This document shows, piece after piece, positions 1-5,767 of a stretch of 5,767 nt of DNA. Under the pieces are notes generated by a model. That model saw only the letters and a program-made list of their open reading frames with translations. It was not told the origin of the DNA and searched no databases. Position 1 is the stretch's first letter, and every line of letters begins with the position of its first letter. The DNA lies in assembly GCA_028823435.1 (NCBI GenBank), contig JAPKBK010000119.1, positions 1 through 5,767 on the forward strand, written 5' to 3'. The stretch is from Flavobacteriales bacterium (lineage in GTDB: Bacteria; Bacteroidota; Bacteroidia; Flavobacteriales_D; Sanyastnellaceae). Made by a program: the position numbers and the translations under genes.

Positions 1-57
1 GATGGCATCCTGCCTTTAGAGGTGGATGTTGCATACGAAGCGTCAGAAAAGGATTAG
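1..57 (+). CDS. C-terminal tail of an unidentified protein (partial)
   Basis: An open frame enters from the left edge in phase with base 1 and ends at a TAG at 55-57. It gives 18 residues ending in VAYEASEKD. The tail is acidic and hydrophilic, as a real C-terminus often is. The other two plus-strand frames either stop early (TAG at 17-19) or give an unlikely Cys/Arg-rich peptide. Only 27 bases separate its stop from the glutaryl-CoA dehydrogenase start, so the two could be co-transcribed. Too little is present to name the protein. The reading frame is an inference from composition and position. Confidence 0.45.
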   Translation, partial: DGILPLEVDVAYEASEKD

Positions 58-62
58 ATTTG
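29..62 (+). promoter_or_regulatory. Candidate Bacteroidota-type promoter for gcdH
   Basis: Bases 55-62 read TAGATTTG, an exact match to the TAnnTTTG -7 element described for Bacteroides and Flavobacterium. A TTG at 29-31 lies 23 bases upstream. That is at the long end of the spacing tolerated in Flavobacterium (TTG, about 17-23 bases, TAnnTTTG). The box overlaps the stop codon of the upstream gene and would place transcription start near base 68-72, giving a very short leader before the ATG at 85. The motif match is seen directly; activity is inferred, and a chance match in AT-rich DNA is possible. Confidence 0.35.
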
Positions 63-84
63 CAAAGCGAATAAACACATCAAG

Positions 85-1263
85 ATGCGTACAGATTTAT
101 TTCAAGGACACGATTACTTTAATATGGATGATCTCCTCACAGAGGAGCAAAAGCTTATCCGCGATGCGGCACGTGCTTGGGTGAAGCAAGAAGTGAGCCC
201 GATCATTGAGGAAGCAGCTGAGAAACAGGTTTTCCCTAAGCATTTACTCCCAGGTCTTGGGGCGATAGGGGCTTTCGGTCCTTATATCCCTGAGGAATAT
301 GGTGGTGCTGGTTTGGACCAAATTTCCTATGGTCTCATCATGCAAGAGCTCGAAAGATGTGATTCTGGACTGCGTTCAACCGCTTCCGTTCAGAGTTCTT
401 TAGTGATGTACCCCATTTGGAAGTACGGTTCTGAAGCACAAAAAATGAAATTCTTGCCCAAACTTGCGACTGGAGAGTGGATTGGATGCTTCGGTTTGAC
501 TGAGCCTGACCACGGATCTAATCCAGGTGGCATGATCACGAGCTATGTCGAAGATGGTGATGATGTCATCTTAAACGGCGCGAAGATGTGGATTTCCAAT
601 TCGCCATTTGCACAAATTGCAGTGGTATGGGCGAAGAACGAGGCGGGCCGTATCCATGGACTTATCGTTGAGCGAGGGATGGAAGGCTTCACAACGCCTA
701 CTATGAAGGGCAAGTGGTCACTTAGAGCATCTGACACAGGTGAACTTATTTTTGACAATGTCCGTGTGCCTAAATCAAATATTCTTCCTGAAAAATCAGG
801 GCTAGGAGCGCCGCTTGGATGCTTGGATTCAGCACGTTTCGGGATTGCATGGGGTGCCATAGGAGCAGCATTAGACTGTTACGATACAGCACTTCGTTAT
901 TCTAAAGAGAGGATACAGTTTGGCAAACCCATTGCAGCGTTTCAACTTCAACAGAAGAAGTTGGCTGAGATGATTACAGAAATAACGAAGGCGCAACTTC
1001 TGACGTTTCGCTTGGGTCAACTTCGCAATGAAGGTCGTGCCACCACGGCTCAAATTTCGATGGCCAAACGCAACAATGTCGATATGGCCATTACCATCGC
1101 TCGCGAAGCGCGTCAGATGCTAGGGGCAATGGGGATTATGAATGAATACCCTATTATGCGTCACATGATGAATCTTGAATCGGTGATTACATATGAGGGG
1201 ACACATGATATTCACCTCCTGATTACAGGAATGGACATCACTGGCGAAAACGCTTTTAAGTAA
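85..1263 (+). CDS. gcdH: Glutaryl-CoA dehydrogenase (acyl-CoA dehydrogenase family)
   Basis: This FAD enzyme oxidises and decarboxylates glutaryl-CoA to crotonyl-CoA in lysine and tryptophan breakdown, passing electrons to electron-transfer flavoprotein in the cytoplasm. The 392 residues match the usual family length. The N-terminal helical domain is about residues 15-130, the middle beta domain 135-230 and the C-terminal helical domain 245-385. The FAD-site motif GLTEPDHGSNP (137-147) and WISN (169-172) are present. Glu371 in YEGTHDIH is the catalytic base. Glu90, Arg97 and Ser98 match human Glu87, Arg94 and Ser95, which hold the substrate's gamma-carboxylate. That set, with Tyr370 before the base, points to glutaryl-CoA rather than a generic acyl-CoA, and to the decarboxylating type. 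The ATG at 85 is preferred over Met14 (base 124) because relatives share the DLF...DYF leader. No clear Shine-Dalgarno is seen. The second family signature has Ala348 (LGAMG) where Gly or Ser is usual. Confidence 0.95.
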   Translation: MRTDLFQGHDYFNMDDLLTEEQKLIRDAARAWVKQEVSPIIEEAAEKQVFPKHLLPGLGAIGAFGPYIPEEYGGAGLDQISYGLIMQELERCDSGLRSTASVQSSLVMYPIWKYGSEAQKMKFLPKLATGEWIGCFGLTEPDHGSNPGGMITSYVEDGDDVILNGAKMWISNSPFAQIAVVWAKNEAGRIHGLIVERGMEGFTTPTMKGKWSLRASDTGELIFDNVRVPKSNILPEKSGLGAPLGCLDSARFGIAWGAIGAALDCYDTALRYSKERIQFGKPIAAFQLQQKKLAEMITEITKAQLLTFRLGQLRNEGRATTAQISMAKRNNVDMAITIAREARQMLGAMGIMNEYPIMRHMMNLESVITYEGTHDIHLLITGMDITGENAFK

Positions 1264-1283
1264 GGAGTCACTTTAATCAGCGT
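1247..1283 (-). terminator. Imperfect stem-loop across the convergent stop codons
   Basis: Bases 1250-1254 (ACGCT) pair with 1279-1283 (AGCGT). After a two-base bulge, 1255-1261 pairs with 1270-1276 apart from one T-T mismatch, leaving an 8-base loop. On the minus strand the stem is followed by a short T run (complement of the A-tract 1247-1250), as expected of a weak intrinsic terminator for the omega-amidase transcript. In the plus direction there is no T run after the stem. The hairpin lies mostly in the last codons of gcdH and contains both stop codons. Pairing was worked out by hand and no folding energy was calculated. Confidence 0.3.
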
Positions 1284-2067
1284 CCTCAAGTACGGGGAAC
1301 TTTGCGCGGAACCCATCAAGCGAAGCGCGATTGCAAACAAGCGTGAGAGCTTCTCCTTGCTCGGCCTCACTTAAAATGTGACCATACGGGTCTACCCCTA
1401 AACTATCTCCACGATAGGCAATGTTGTTGGGGTCAGAACCTGTTCGATTTACGCCCACGACGTAGCATTGATTCTCGATTGCTCGGGCTTGAAGCAACGT
1501 TCTCCATGGATGACGACGTACTTCAGGCCAGTTCGCCACGTAAAGTGCGACATCGTATGTGTTCGACATAGAATTCCTGGAAAAACATGGGAACCTCAAG
1601 TCGTAACATATCTGTAGGAGGATTCGCCACCCTCGGAATTCAACTATTTTTCGCGCTTCTCCTCCTTGATAATGTGCGTGCTCTTTCCCAAACGTGAACA
1701 GATGTCGCTTGTCATAGAATTCGAAACTTCCATCAGGTTTTACAAACAAACTCCGATTTCTAGCAACAGCGTCCTCAAACCTAAAAGCAACACTTCCCGT
1801 GATTGCGACATTGTACTGCTTTGCAAGGTCACGCATCCAATCTAGTGTTTCGCCAGACTTCCATGCGTCTATAGAATCAATATCCATTGAAAACCCCGTG
1901 GTGAATACTTCTGGAAGGACGATTAGATCAAGATCTTTCTTCTCCTTCATGGCGCGCTCAATGCGTTCAGAAAAGGCCACGCGATTTGCCTTGGGATCTT
2001 CCCAAATAATCGGTGATTGTATCCCTGCGATATGAAGTAGGGGCGCCTTATTTTGACTTGAACTCAT
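1273..2067 (-). CDS. yafV: Omega-amidase, YafV/Nit2-type nitrilase-superfamily amidohydrolase
   Basis: It is predicted to hydrolyse 2-oxoglutaramate (and 2-oxosuccinamate) to the 2-oxo acid and ammonia in the cytoplasm, clearing the by-product of glutamine transamination. The 264 residues form one carbon-nitrogen hydrolase domain. The catalytic triad is visible: Glu53 in LPEVFTTGF, Lys120 in YDKRHLF and Cys154 in QICYDLRFP. Glu129 in the GKEHAHY segment fits the accessory glutamate. YVANWPEVRRHPW (176-188) and LLQARAIENQ (191-200) are characteristic of the YafV branch rather than nitrilases proper or beta-ureidopropionases. There is no signal peptide. Its ATG overlaps the TGA of the aminotransferase gene as ATGA, which fixes the start and suggests translational coupling. 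The family is well supported; the exact substrate is inherited from characterised relatives and from the gene pairing. Confidence 0.92.
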   Translation of the reverse strand: MSSSQNKAPLLHIAGIQSPIIWEDPKANRVAFSERIERAMKEKKDLDLIVLPEVFTTGFSMDIDSIDAWKSGETLDWMRDLAKQYNVAITGSVAFRFEDAVARNRSLFVKPDGSFEFYDKRHLFTFGKEHAHYQGGEARKIVEFRGWRILLQICYDLRFPCFSRNSMSNTYDVALYVANWPEVRRHPWRTLLQARAIENQCYVVGVNRTGSDPNNIAYRGDSLGVDPYGHILSEAEQGEALTLVCNRASLDGFRAKFPVLEDAD

Positions 2068-3278
2068 CGCGATTTATAATACATGTCAATTGCTCGGAGT
2101 TTTTCGATGGCTTCATCAATGGTACTGTCGCCTTTTGCAAAACAAATTCTCAAACGCTTCTCCGCTTTGGCCTCTTGACTTCCACGTTTTCTAAATGGAG
2201 AAATCGGAATCGTGGCTATTCCGTGCTTTATCGTCCACTCACGAGCGACTTCAATGTCGCCACGAGAATCGAGCTTGCTGTAATCTAGGATTTGGAAATA
2301 CCCTCCTTCCGCGGGAGAGAAAATGAACGCTGTTCCCTCCAAACCTTTTAAGAGTCTGTCGCGCTTCTTTTCATAAATAGGCCCCAGTTCACGCAAGTGT
2401 TTTGAAGCGTCATCTGTGATGAGGTACTGAGCGAGTCCTCTTTGGATAGGTGCTCCCGTAGAGAACACATCATACTGATGTATTTTTCTAAGTTCTCTTG
2501 TGATTTCTTCAGGCGCTGTAACCCAACCTATTTTCCATCCAGTTGCGTGAAGCAGTTTCCCGAAACTTCCGAAAACAAGTGTTCTGTTTTTAAGTCCAGG
2601 ATGTCCAGCCGCACTTAAAAAAGGTCTGCCATCGTGATTCATGGGCCCATACACTTCGTCACTAAATAAAAAACAATTTGATTCAGACAGGACATCTGCG
2701 AGTTCGTTTAAACCCTCTGAGGTAAAGCACGCACCCGTAGGATTGTGAGGTGCATTTATAATGACCAACTTCGTTTTATCAGACATAAGATTGCGAATAA
2801 CCTCAGGATCTATAGCGCCTCCGGGTCCACCTAAATTTGGAGGCTGGGGGAGTGCTGCTCTTGCGATGACTCCTCCCGCAAGATGAACAGCCGGGGCGTA
2901 TAAATCGTATGCAGGATCTACGATAATGACTTCGTCTCCAGGGAATACGAGCGCCTGTATTGCGGCAAACAGCAAAGACGATGCACCAGCTCCGATGGTT
3001 ATTTCAGAGTCTGCATTGTAAAATGCGCCATGCGCTTGAATGTACATTTCAGAGATCCAAGCGCGAAGTCCTGGATCTCCCGCCATAGGTGCATATTGAT
3101 TGTACCCTTCATCAATCGCTCTCTTTACAGCTTCTTTTAGGTTTGTGGGAGGGGATAAATCCGGAAATCCCTGTGCCACATTCAGCGCCCCATGTTCTGA
3201 AGCCAACGCAGACATTGTTGTAAAAATCGTTGTCCCTACCTCGGGCAATTTAGATGGGGGTAGCGTCGGCGTTTTCAT
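2064..3278 (-). CDS. ybdL: PLP-dependent methionine/glutamine aminotransferase, YbdL type
   Basis: This fold-type I (class I/II) aminotransferase is cytosolic. The YbdL and glutamine transaminase K group transfers amino groups from methionine, glutamine or aromatic amino acids to 2-oxo acids. Starting at the ATG (3278) it has 404 residues, close to the family norm of about 385-420. Visible motifs are QGFPDLSPP (36-44), YNQYAPM (59-65), NAPHNPTG (175-182, with Asn179 contacting the cofactor), SDEVY (206-210, Asp207 and Tyr210), SFGKLLHATGWKIGW (238-252, with Lys241 the PLP Schiff-base lysine) and RLRICFAK (375-382, with Arg377 binding the substrate carboxylate). A TTG at 3296, immediately after the porZ stop, would add six residues, but homology begins near the SKLPEVGTTIF segment, so ATG is preferred. 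It lies 18 bases after porZ and overlaps the omega-amidase by four bases, supporting a paired role in 2-oxo acid amination such as methionine salvage. Substrate preference is inferred. Confidence 0.92.
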   Translation of the reverse strand: MKTPTLPPSKLPEVGTTIFTTMSALASEHGALNVAQGFPDLSPPTNLKEAVKRAIDEGYNQYAPMAGDPGLRAWISEMYIQAHGAFYNADSEITIGAGASSLLFAAIQALVFPGDEVIIVDPAYDLYAPAVHLAGGVIARAALPQPPNLGGPGGAIDPEVIRNLMSDKTKLVIINAPHNPTGACFTSEGLNELADVLSESNCFLFSDEVYGPMNHDGRPFLSAAGHPGLKNRTLVFGSFGKLLHATGWKIGWVTAPEEITRELRKIHQYDVFSTGAPIQRGLAQYLITDDASKHLRELGPIYEKKRDRLLKGLEGTAFIFSPAEGGYFQILDYSKLDSRGDIEVAREWTIKHGIATIPISPFRKRGSQEAKAEKRLRICFAKGDSTIDEAIEKLRAIDMYYKSR

Positions 3279-3296
3279 TTTGATTATTTGAGACAA

Positions 3297-5699
3297 TCAA
3301 CGCGTGATTGCAAGTTTTGTCGTGGCTGAGGTTTTGCCGTCAGCGTTTGTTGCGAAAATTAAATAGACACCATATGGGGCCAACGCCCCATCACTTAACC
3401 TCCCATCCCATATCGCTCGGCCTCCCATTGACTCCACAACCGCGATGACTCTTCCAGATGCGTCTGTGACATGTACCGTGCTCTCAAAGGCTAAGCCATC
3501 AATGGTAATGGGTCCCTCATGATAAGCATCCACTGGATTTGGAAACACAAACATATTCTCCATTTCGGAATCCCAATTGGTGGCTTCACCTAGGTATGAA
3601 ATGATTCCCCGCGTGGTGGCGATGAAGACTTCTCCACTGGCTTGGTTGATAGCAATGTCTAGAATATTGTCTGAGGGGAGGGGGCTATTTTCGGTAGATA
3701 ATTGACGTTCGATGGTGAGTCCATCATCACTCAGAACGTAGATGCCGGAACCCGAGGTTCCGATCCATTTTCTATTTCCACCATCAATCTGTATGGAAGT
3801 GACTTCTTCTGTTTCAAGAAGGTACTGGTAATTTCCGTCTTGCAGAATAAGTATTTGCGATGCGGTCGTTTCATAGTCATTTTCAAACAGCGCAGCTGAC
3901 CTGTAGAATATTGCAGGTCCCGAACCTGTTCCAATCCAAATCTCTCCATCCAGATCTTCCTCAAGTGAGTTGATGTAATTTGAAGGGAGCCCTCCGTGAT
4001 CAGCGTCGATGTTTAAAAACCGCCAATCGTCATCTGAGGTGTTTGCTGGCGTTTCGTTTGGATCTAAAACCAGAAGTCCTCCTCCTCTTGGGAGAATCAC
4101 CCAAACATACCCGTCTCTTGTCACCATGAGCTCGCCCACATTGTCGCTGGAGGTAAGGTCATCCCCCAAATCCATTGCGACGAATGTGCCGTCTGCCAAG
4201 CGCACTTGCAACGGATTGTTGCTGAAAAAGTTTGTGAACCACACGTTGCCAAATTTGTCAAAATCTACTCCTGTAACTCCAGTCCGGGGACTCCCACCGA
4301 AATCGCCCTGCTGTATGGTGCTGTTTGATTCATTCCAAATCTCAATAATTTCACCATCGAGGACTTCAATGAGTCCCTCTTCAAATGACCCAAACATCAC
4401 ATGTTTGGGGTTGAGTGGGTCAATACTGACGGCCATGTAATCTCTTATCCCAGAAATATCATTTTGACCATCGACTTCCGCGACATCAATCCAATTCCCG
4501 TCCACGAAACCCAGAATGCCTTCAGAATTGTAGTTTGGTACCCAAGAAGCATCAACACCCCCAGTTGCAAGCCACAAGTTTGAATTCCAGCAATCTATTT
4601 TTCTTACATCTGCGGTGGCTGGACCTGTGGGAGCAAAAACGCCATTTTCTAGTCCTGCTTCAGAATCCGAAACATATCGCAACAGGCCACCTATTCTGCT
4701 TGCAATCCAAACCACACCAGCGCCAGTTTTGTCAAACGCCACACCTCGAACCTGCATCCAATCACCCAATTCGTTGTTTTCAGGAATGGGGTTGTATTCA
4801 GAATCATAAAGGTCTACGCCACAACAACGCCCTAAAACAAGCGTGTCCGAATGAACGTCCAATCCCCACATCTCTTCACCCTCCAAAGCCCATCCCGGAA
4901 ATATTTCAGATGTGCCATCAGCATGCATAATCCATAACCTACTTGTTGCACCTTGGCTTAGGGTGACAAGGATGTCCCCACCGAAACGTTCTATTTCGCT
5001 CGTGTATTGGTCGGGGGCTTCCGGCAAATCCTCCCACCTCGTCCAAGCATCTGCGCCAGAAAGAAATTGATGATTAACAGGCGCCTCAAAGACCCCAGCG
5101 TCTGTGGCGACAACCCATTTGTCTTCGACCAAACATACATCCAAAACCTCTCGTAAATCTTGAGATCCAGTCACAAACCATGTATCCCTAACCTCGAATT
5201 TCTCCAAGTCTAAGACCACAACCCCAAATCCACAAGCCAGGTACGCTCCGTCATCAAAAACGAGAATTTTCCGTATTCCTTTGTCACCGATGAGGCTGCT
5301 GGCAATAATGTCGGGCATATTGTAGGTGCCACCATATGAGACCAGGTCTATATTTCCGTCTGCATATCCTACGATTAAGATCTCAGTGGATCTATACCAG
5401 CTCATGGCTGTAGGATTTGATTGAGAAAGCCCTTGAATTTGACTTATTCTCGTTGTCACATTTGTAGACGATTCAACTCTAAAAATAGCATACTCGGTTC
5501 TGGCAAAAGCGATACTGGCACCGTCTTCATCCAGTCCAGCCACAACTTCGAGAACAACACCATACGGGAAATAGTCTTTCCAGGTGCCTACGGGCCTATC
5601 CTCCTGAGCCGAAATGTCTCCAAAGCCAGTTCCCAATATCAAGACCAGAGAGAACCCTACATAAAAGAAGATATTTCTAAAATTTATTCTGCCGTTCAT
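3297..5699 (-). CDS. porZ: PorZ-like type IX secretion system surface beta-propeller protein
   Basis: In Porphyromonas gingivalis PorZ sits on the outer surface in the PorU-PorV-PorQ-PorZ attachment complex and supplies anionic LPS to the sortase PorU. From the ATG this product has 800 residues (P. gingivalis about 776). Residues 1-31 are a signal peptide: basic start, hydrophobic stretch 10-26, likely cleavage after ISA before Gln32. PorZ-like landmarks follow: VGTWKDYFPYG (37-47), GLSQSNPTAMSW (90-101), GYADGNIDLV (111-120) and CGFGVVVLDLEK (156-167). Repeated propeller blades of the VWIASRIGGLLRY, IWIGTGSG and KWIGTSGSGIYVL kind run to about residue 705, probably two propellers. Residues 719-800 (FPNP, then WDGRLSDG and YGVYLIFA) form a T9SS-type C-terminal sorting domain. 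A GTG at 5708, 8 bases after an AGAGG, could add three residues. It follows the right-edge gene by 12 bases and is probably co-transcribed with it and the two enzymes downstream. A generic Reg_prop surface protein is the main alternative. Confidence 0.88.
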   Translation of the reverse strand: MNGRINFRNIFFYVGFSLVLILGTGFGDISAQEDRPVGTWKDYFPYGVVLEVVAGLDEDGASIAFARTEYAIFRVESSTNVTTRISQIQGLSQSNPTAMSWYRSTEILIVGYADGNIDLVSYGGTYNMPDIIASSLIGDKGIRKILVFDDGAYLACGFGVVVLDLEKFEVRDTWFVTGSQDLREVLDVCLVEDKWVVATDAGVFEAPVNHQFLSGADAWTRWEDLPEAPDQYTSEIERFGGDILVTLSQGATSRLWIMHADGTSEIFPGWALEGEEMWGLDVHSDTLVLGRCCGVDLYDSEYNPIPENNELGDWMQVRGVAFDKTGAGVVWIASRIGGLLRYVSDSEAGLENGVFAPTGPATADVRKIDCWNSNLWLATGGVDASWVPNYNSEGILGFVDGNWIDVAEVDGQNDISGIRDYMAVSIDPLNPKHVMFGSFEEGLIEVLDGEIIEIWNESNSTIQQGDFGGSPRTGVTGVDFDKFGNVWFTNFFSNNPLQVRLADGTFVAMDLGDDLTSSDNVGELMVTRDGYVWVILPRGGGLLVLDPNETPANTSDDDWRFLNIDADHGGLPSNYINSLEEDLDGEIWIGTGSGPAIFYRSAALFENDYETTASQILILQDGNYQYLLETEEVTSIQIDGGNRKWIGTSGSGIYVLSDDGLTIERQLSTENSPLPSDNILDIAINQASGEVFIATTRGIISYLGEATNWDSEMENMFVFPNPVDAYHEGPITIDGLAFESTVHVTDASGRVIAVVESMGGRAIWDGRLSDGALAPYGVYLIFATNADGKTSATTKLAITR

Positions 5700-5711
5700 A
5701 ATGTGCACTTA

Positions 5712-5767
5712 TTACGCCTCTAAGTTCGGGATATTGTGCTCATTGTACAGTTTTGTAACGAAAAACT
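5712..5767 (-). CDS. C-terminal tail of an unidentified protein upstream of porZ (partial)
   Basis: A minus-strand frame enters from the right edge and ends at TAA (5714-5712). Its last 17 residues include KLYNEHNIPNLEA, a mixed charged/hydrophobic end typical of a real C-terminus. The other two minus-strand frames give a short stop (TGA at 5743-5741) or a Ser/Thr-rich end at a TAG. It stops 12 bases before the porZ ATG and no promoter-like TAnnTTTG is visible in between, so it probably heads the same transcription unit. The length is too small for a name. recO would be one guess from gene order, but the tail does not show a convincing RecO ending. Confidence 0.5.
   Translation of the reverse strand, partial: FFVTKLYNEHNIPNLEA
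5717..5721 (-). promoter_or_regulatory. Shine-Dalgarno-like AGAGG ahead of porZ
   Basis: On the minus strand, AGAGG lies 8 bases before a GTG at 5708 and 17 bases before the ATG at 5699. The spacing would suit the GTG. Because Bacteroidota rarely depend on such sites and the motif sits inside the last codons of the upstream frame, it may be coincidental. It is listed because it is the only sequence evidence favouring the longer start. Confidence 0.2.

Noticed and set aside
1..57. Left-edge tail as the C-terminus of DNA polymerase I (PLEVDV resembles its ending)
   Set aside because: The polymerase ending normally continues with a G-x-x-W-x-x-x-H type motif, which is missing. Eighteen residues are too few to support a name.
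543..860. Minus-strand open frame of 105 codons inside gcdH
   Set aside because: It is antisense to a strongly conserved coding region including the FAD site, with low-complexity Ser/Pro composition; a shadow of gcdH.
4009..4440. Plus-strand open frame of 143 codons
   Set aside because: It lies wholly antisense within porZ, is rich in Ser and Pro, and shows no recognisable domain. The porZ frame continues intact with family motifs through the whole interval.
4535..4930. Plus-strand open frame of 131 codons, overlapping another at 4615-4809
   Set aside because: Both are antisense to porZ; the composition (His, Gln, Pro, Cys rich) is typical of a shadow frame and nothing family-like is visible.
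5421..5723. Plus-strand open frame of 100 codons near the right edge
   Set aside because: It is antisense to the signal-peptide and first-blade region of porZ and shows no family similarity.
5712..5767. Right-edge tail as RecO
   Set aside because: Gene order made this tempting, but the typical Bacteroidota RecO ending (K-S-L-x-V-L type) is absent, so the name is not assigned.
1..5767. Mobile element, CRISPR array, tRNA or rRNA, riboswitch, or a new defence-type system
   Set aside because: Both strands are almost fully occupied by four ordinary-looking genes with intergenic gaps of 27 bases or less. I saw no regularly spaced repeats, no terminal inverted repeats, no transposase or nuclease motifs and no RNA-gene signature.

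Overview
The window looks like a stretch of chromosome from a Bacteroidota bacterium, most plausibly Flavobacteriales-like. The strongest lineage marker is the long minus-strand gene. Its product reads as PorZ, a surface component of the type IX secretion system (T9SS) that is confined to the Bacteroidota. The glutaryl-CoA dehydrogenase has the N-terminal and FAD-site wording typical of that phylum. The starts lack clear Shine-Dalgarno sites, and there is a TAnnTTTG promoter-like box; both fit the phylum. Base composition is moderate and even. I see no sign of phage, transposon, CRISPR, tRNA or rRNA.

Layout. Bases 1-57 are the 3' end of an unidentified plus-strand gene. Bases 85-1263 (+) encode a full-length glutaryl-CoA dehydrogenase (gcdH), with a candidate promoter overlapping the upstream stop codon. 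The other genes lie on the minus strand and converge on gcdH with only 9 bases between stop codons. In transcription order they are the last codons of an unidentified gene (right edge), porZ (5699-3297), a YbdL-type methionine/glutamine aminotransferase (3278-2064) and a YafV-type omega-amidase (2067-1273). Spacing is 12 bases, 18 bases and a 4-base ATGA overlap, so these four are likely one transcription unit. The window has almost no non-coding DNA; the longest gap is 27 bases.

How the genes work together. The aminotransferase and omega-amidase form a known metabolic pair. The transaminase uses glutamine to aminate a 2-oxo acid, for example the methionine precursor 4-methylthio-2-oxobutanoate. 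The omega-amidase hydrolyses the 2-oxoglutaramate by-product to 2-oxoglutarate and ammonia, making the transamination effectively irreversible. PorZ acts separately at the cell surface; in Porphyromonas gingivalis it delivers anionic LPS to the sortase PorU. Its position directly ahead of the two amino-acid enzymes is the least expected feature here and could be simple operon packing. GcdH (lysine/tryptophan breakdown) is separately transcribed. I did not find a clearly new biological system; the interest lies in operon arrangement, gene ends and start sites.
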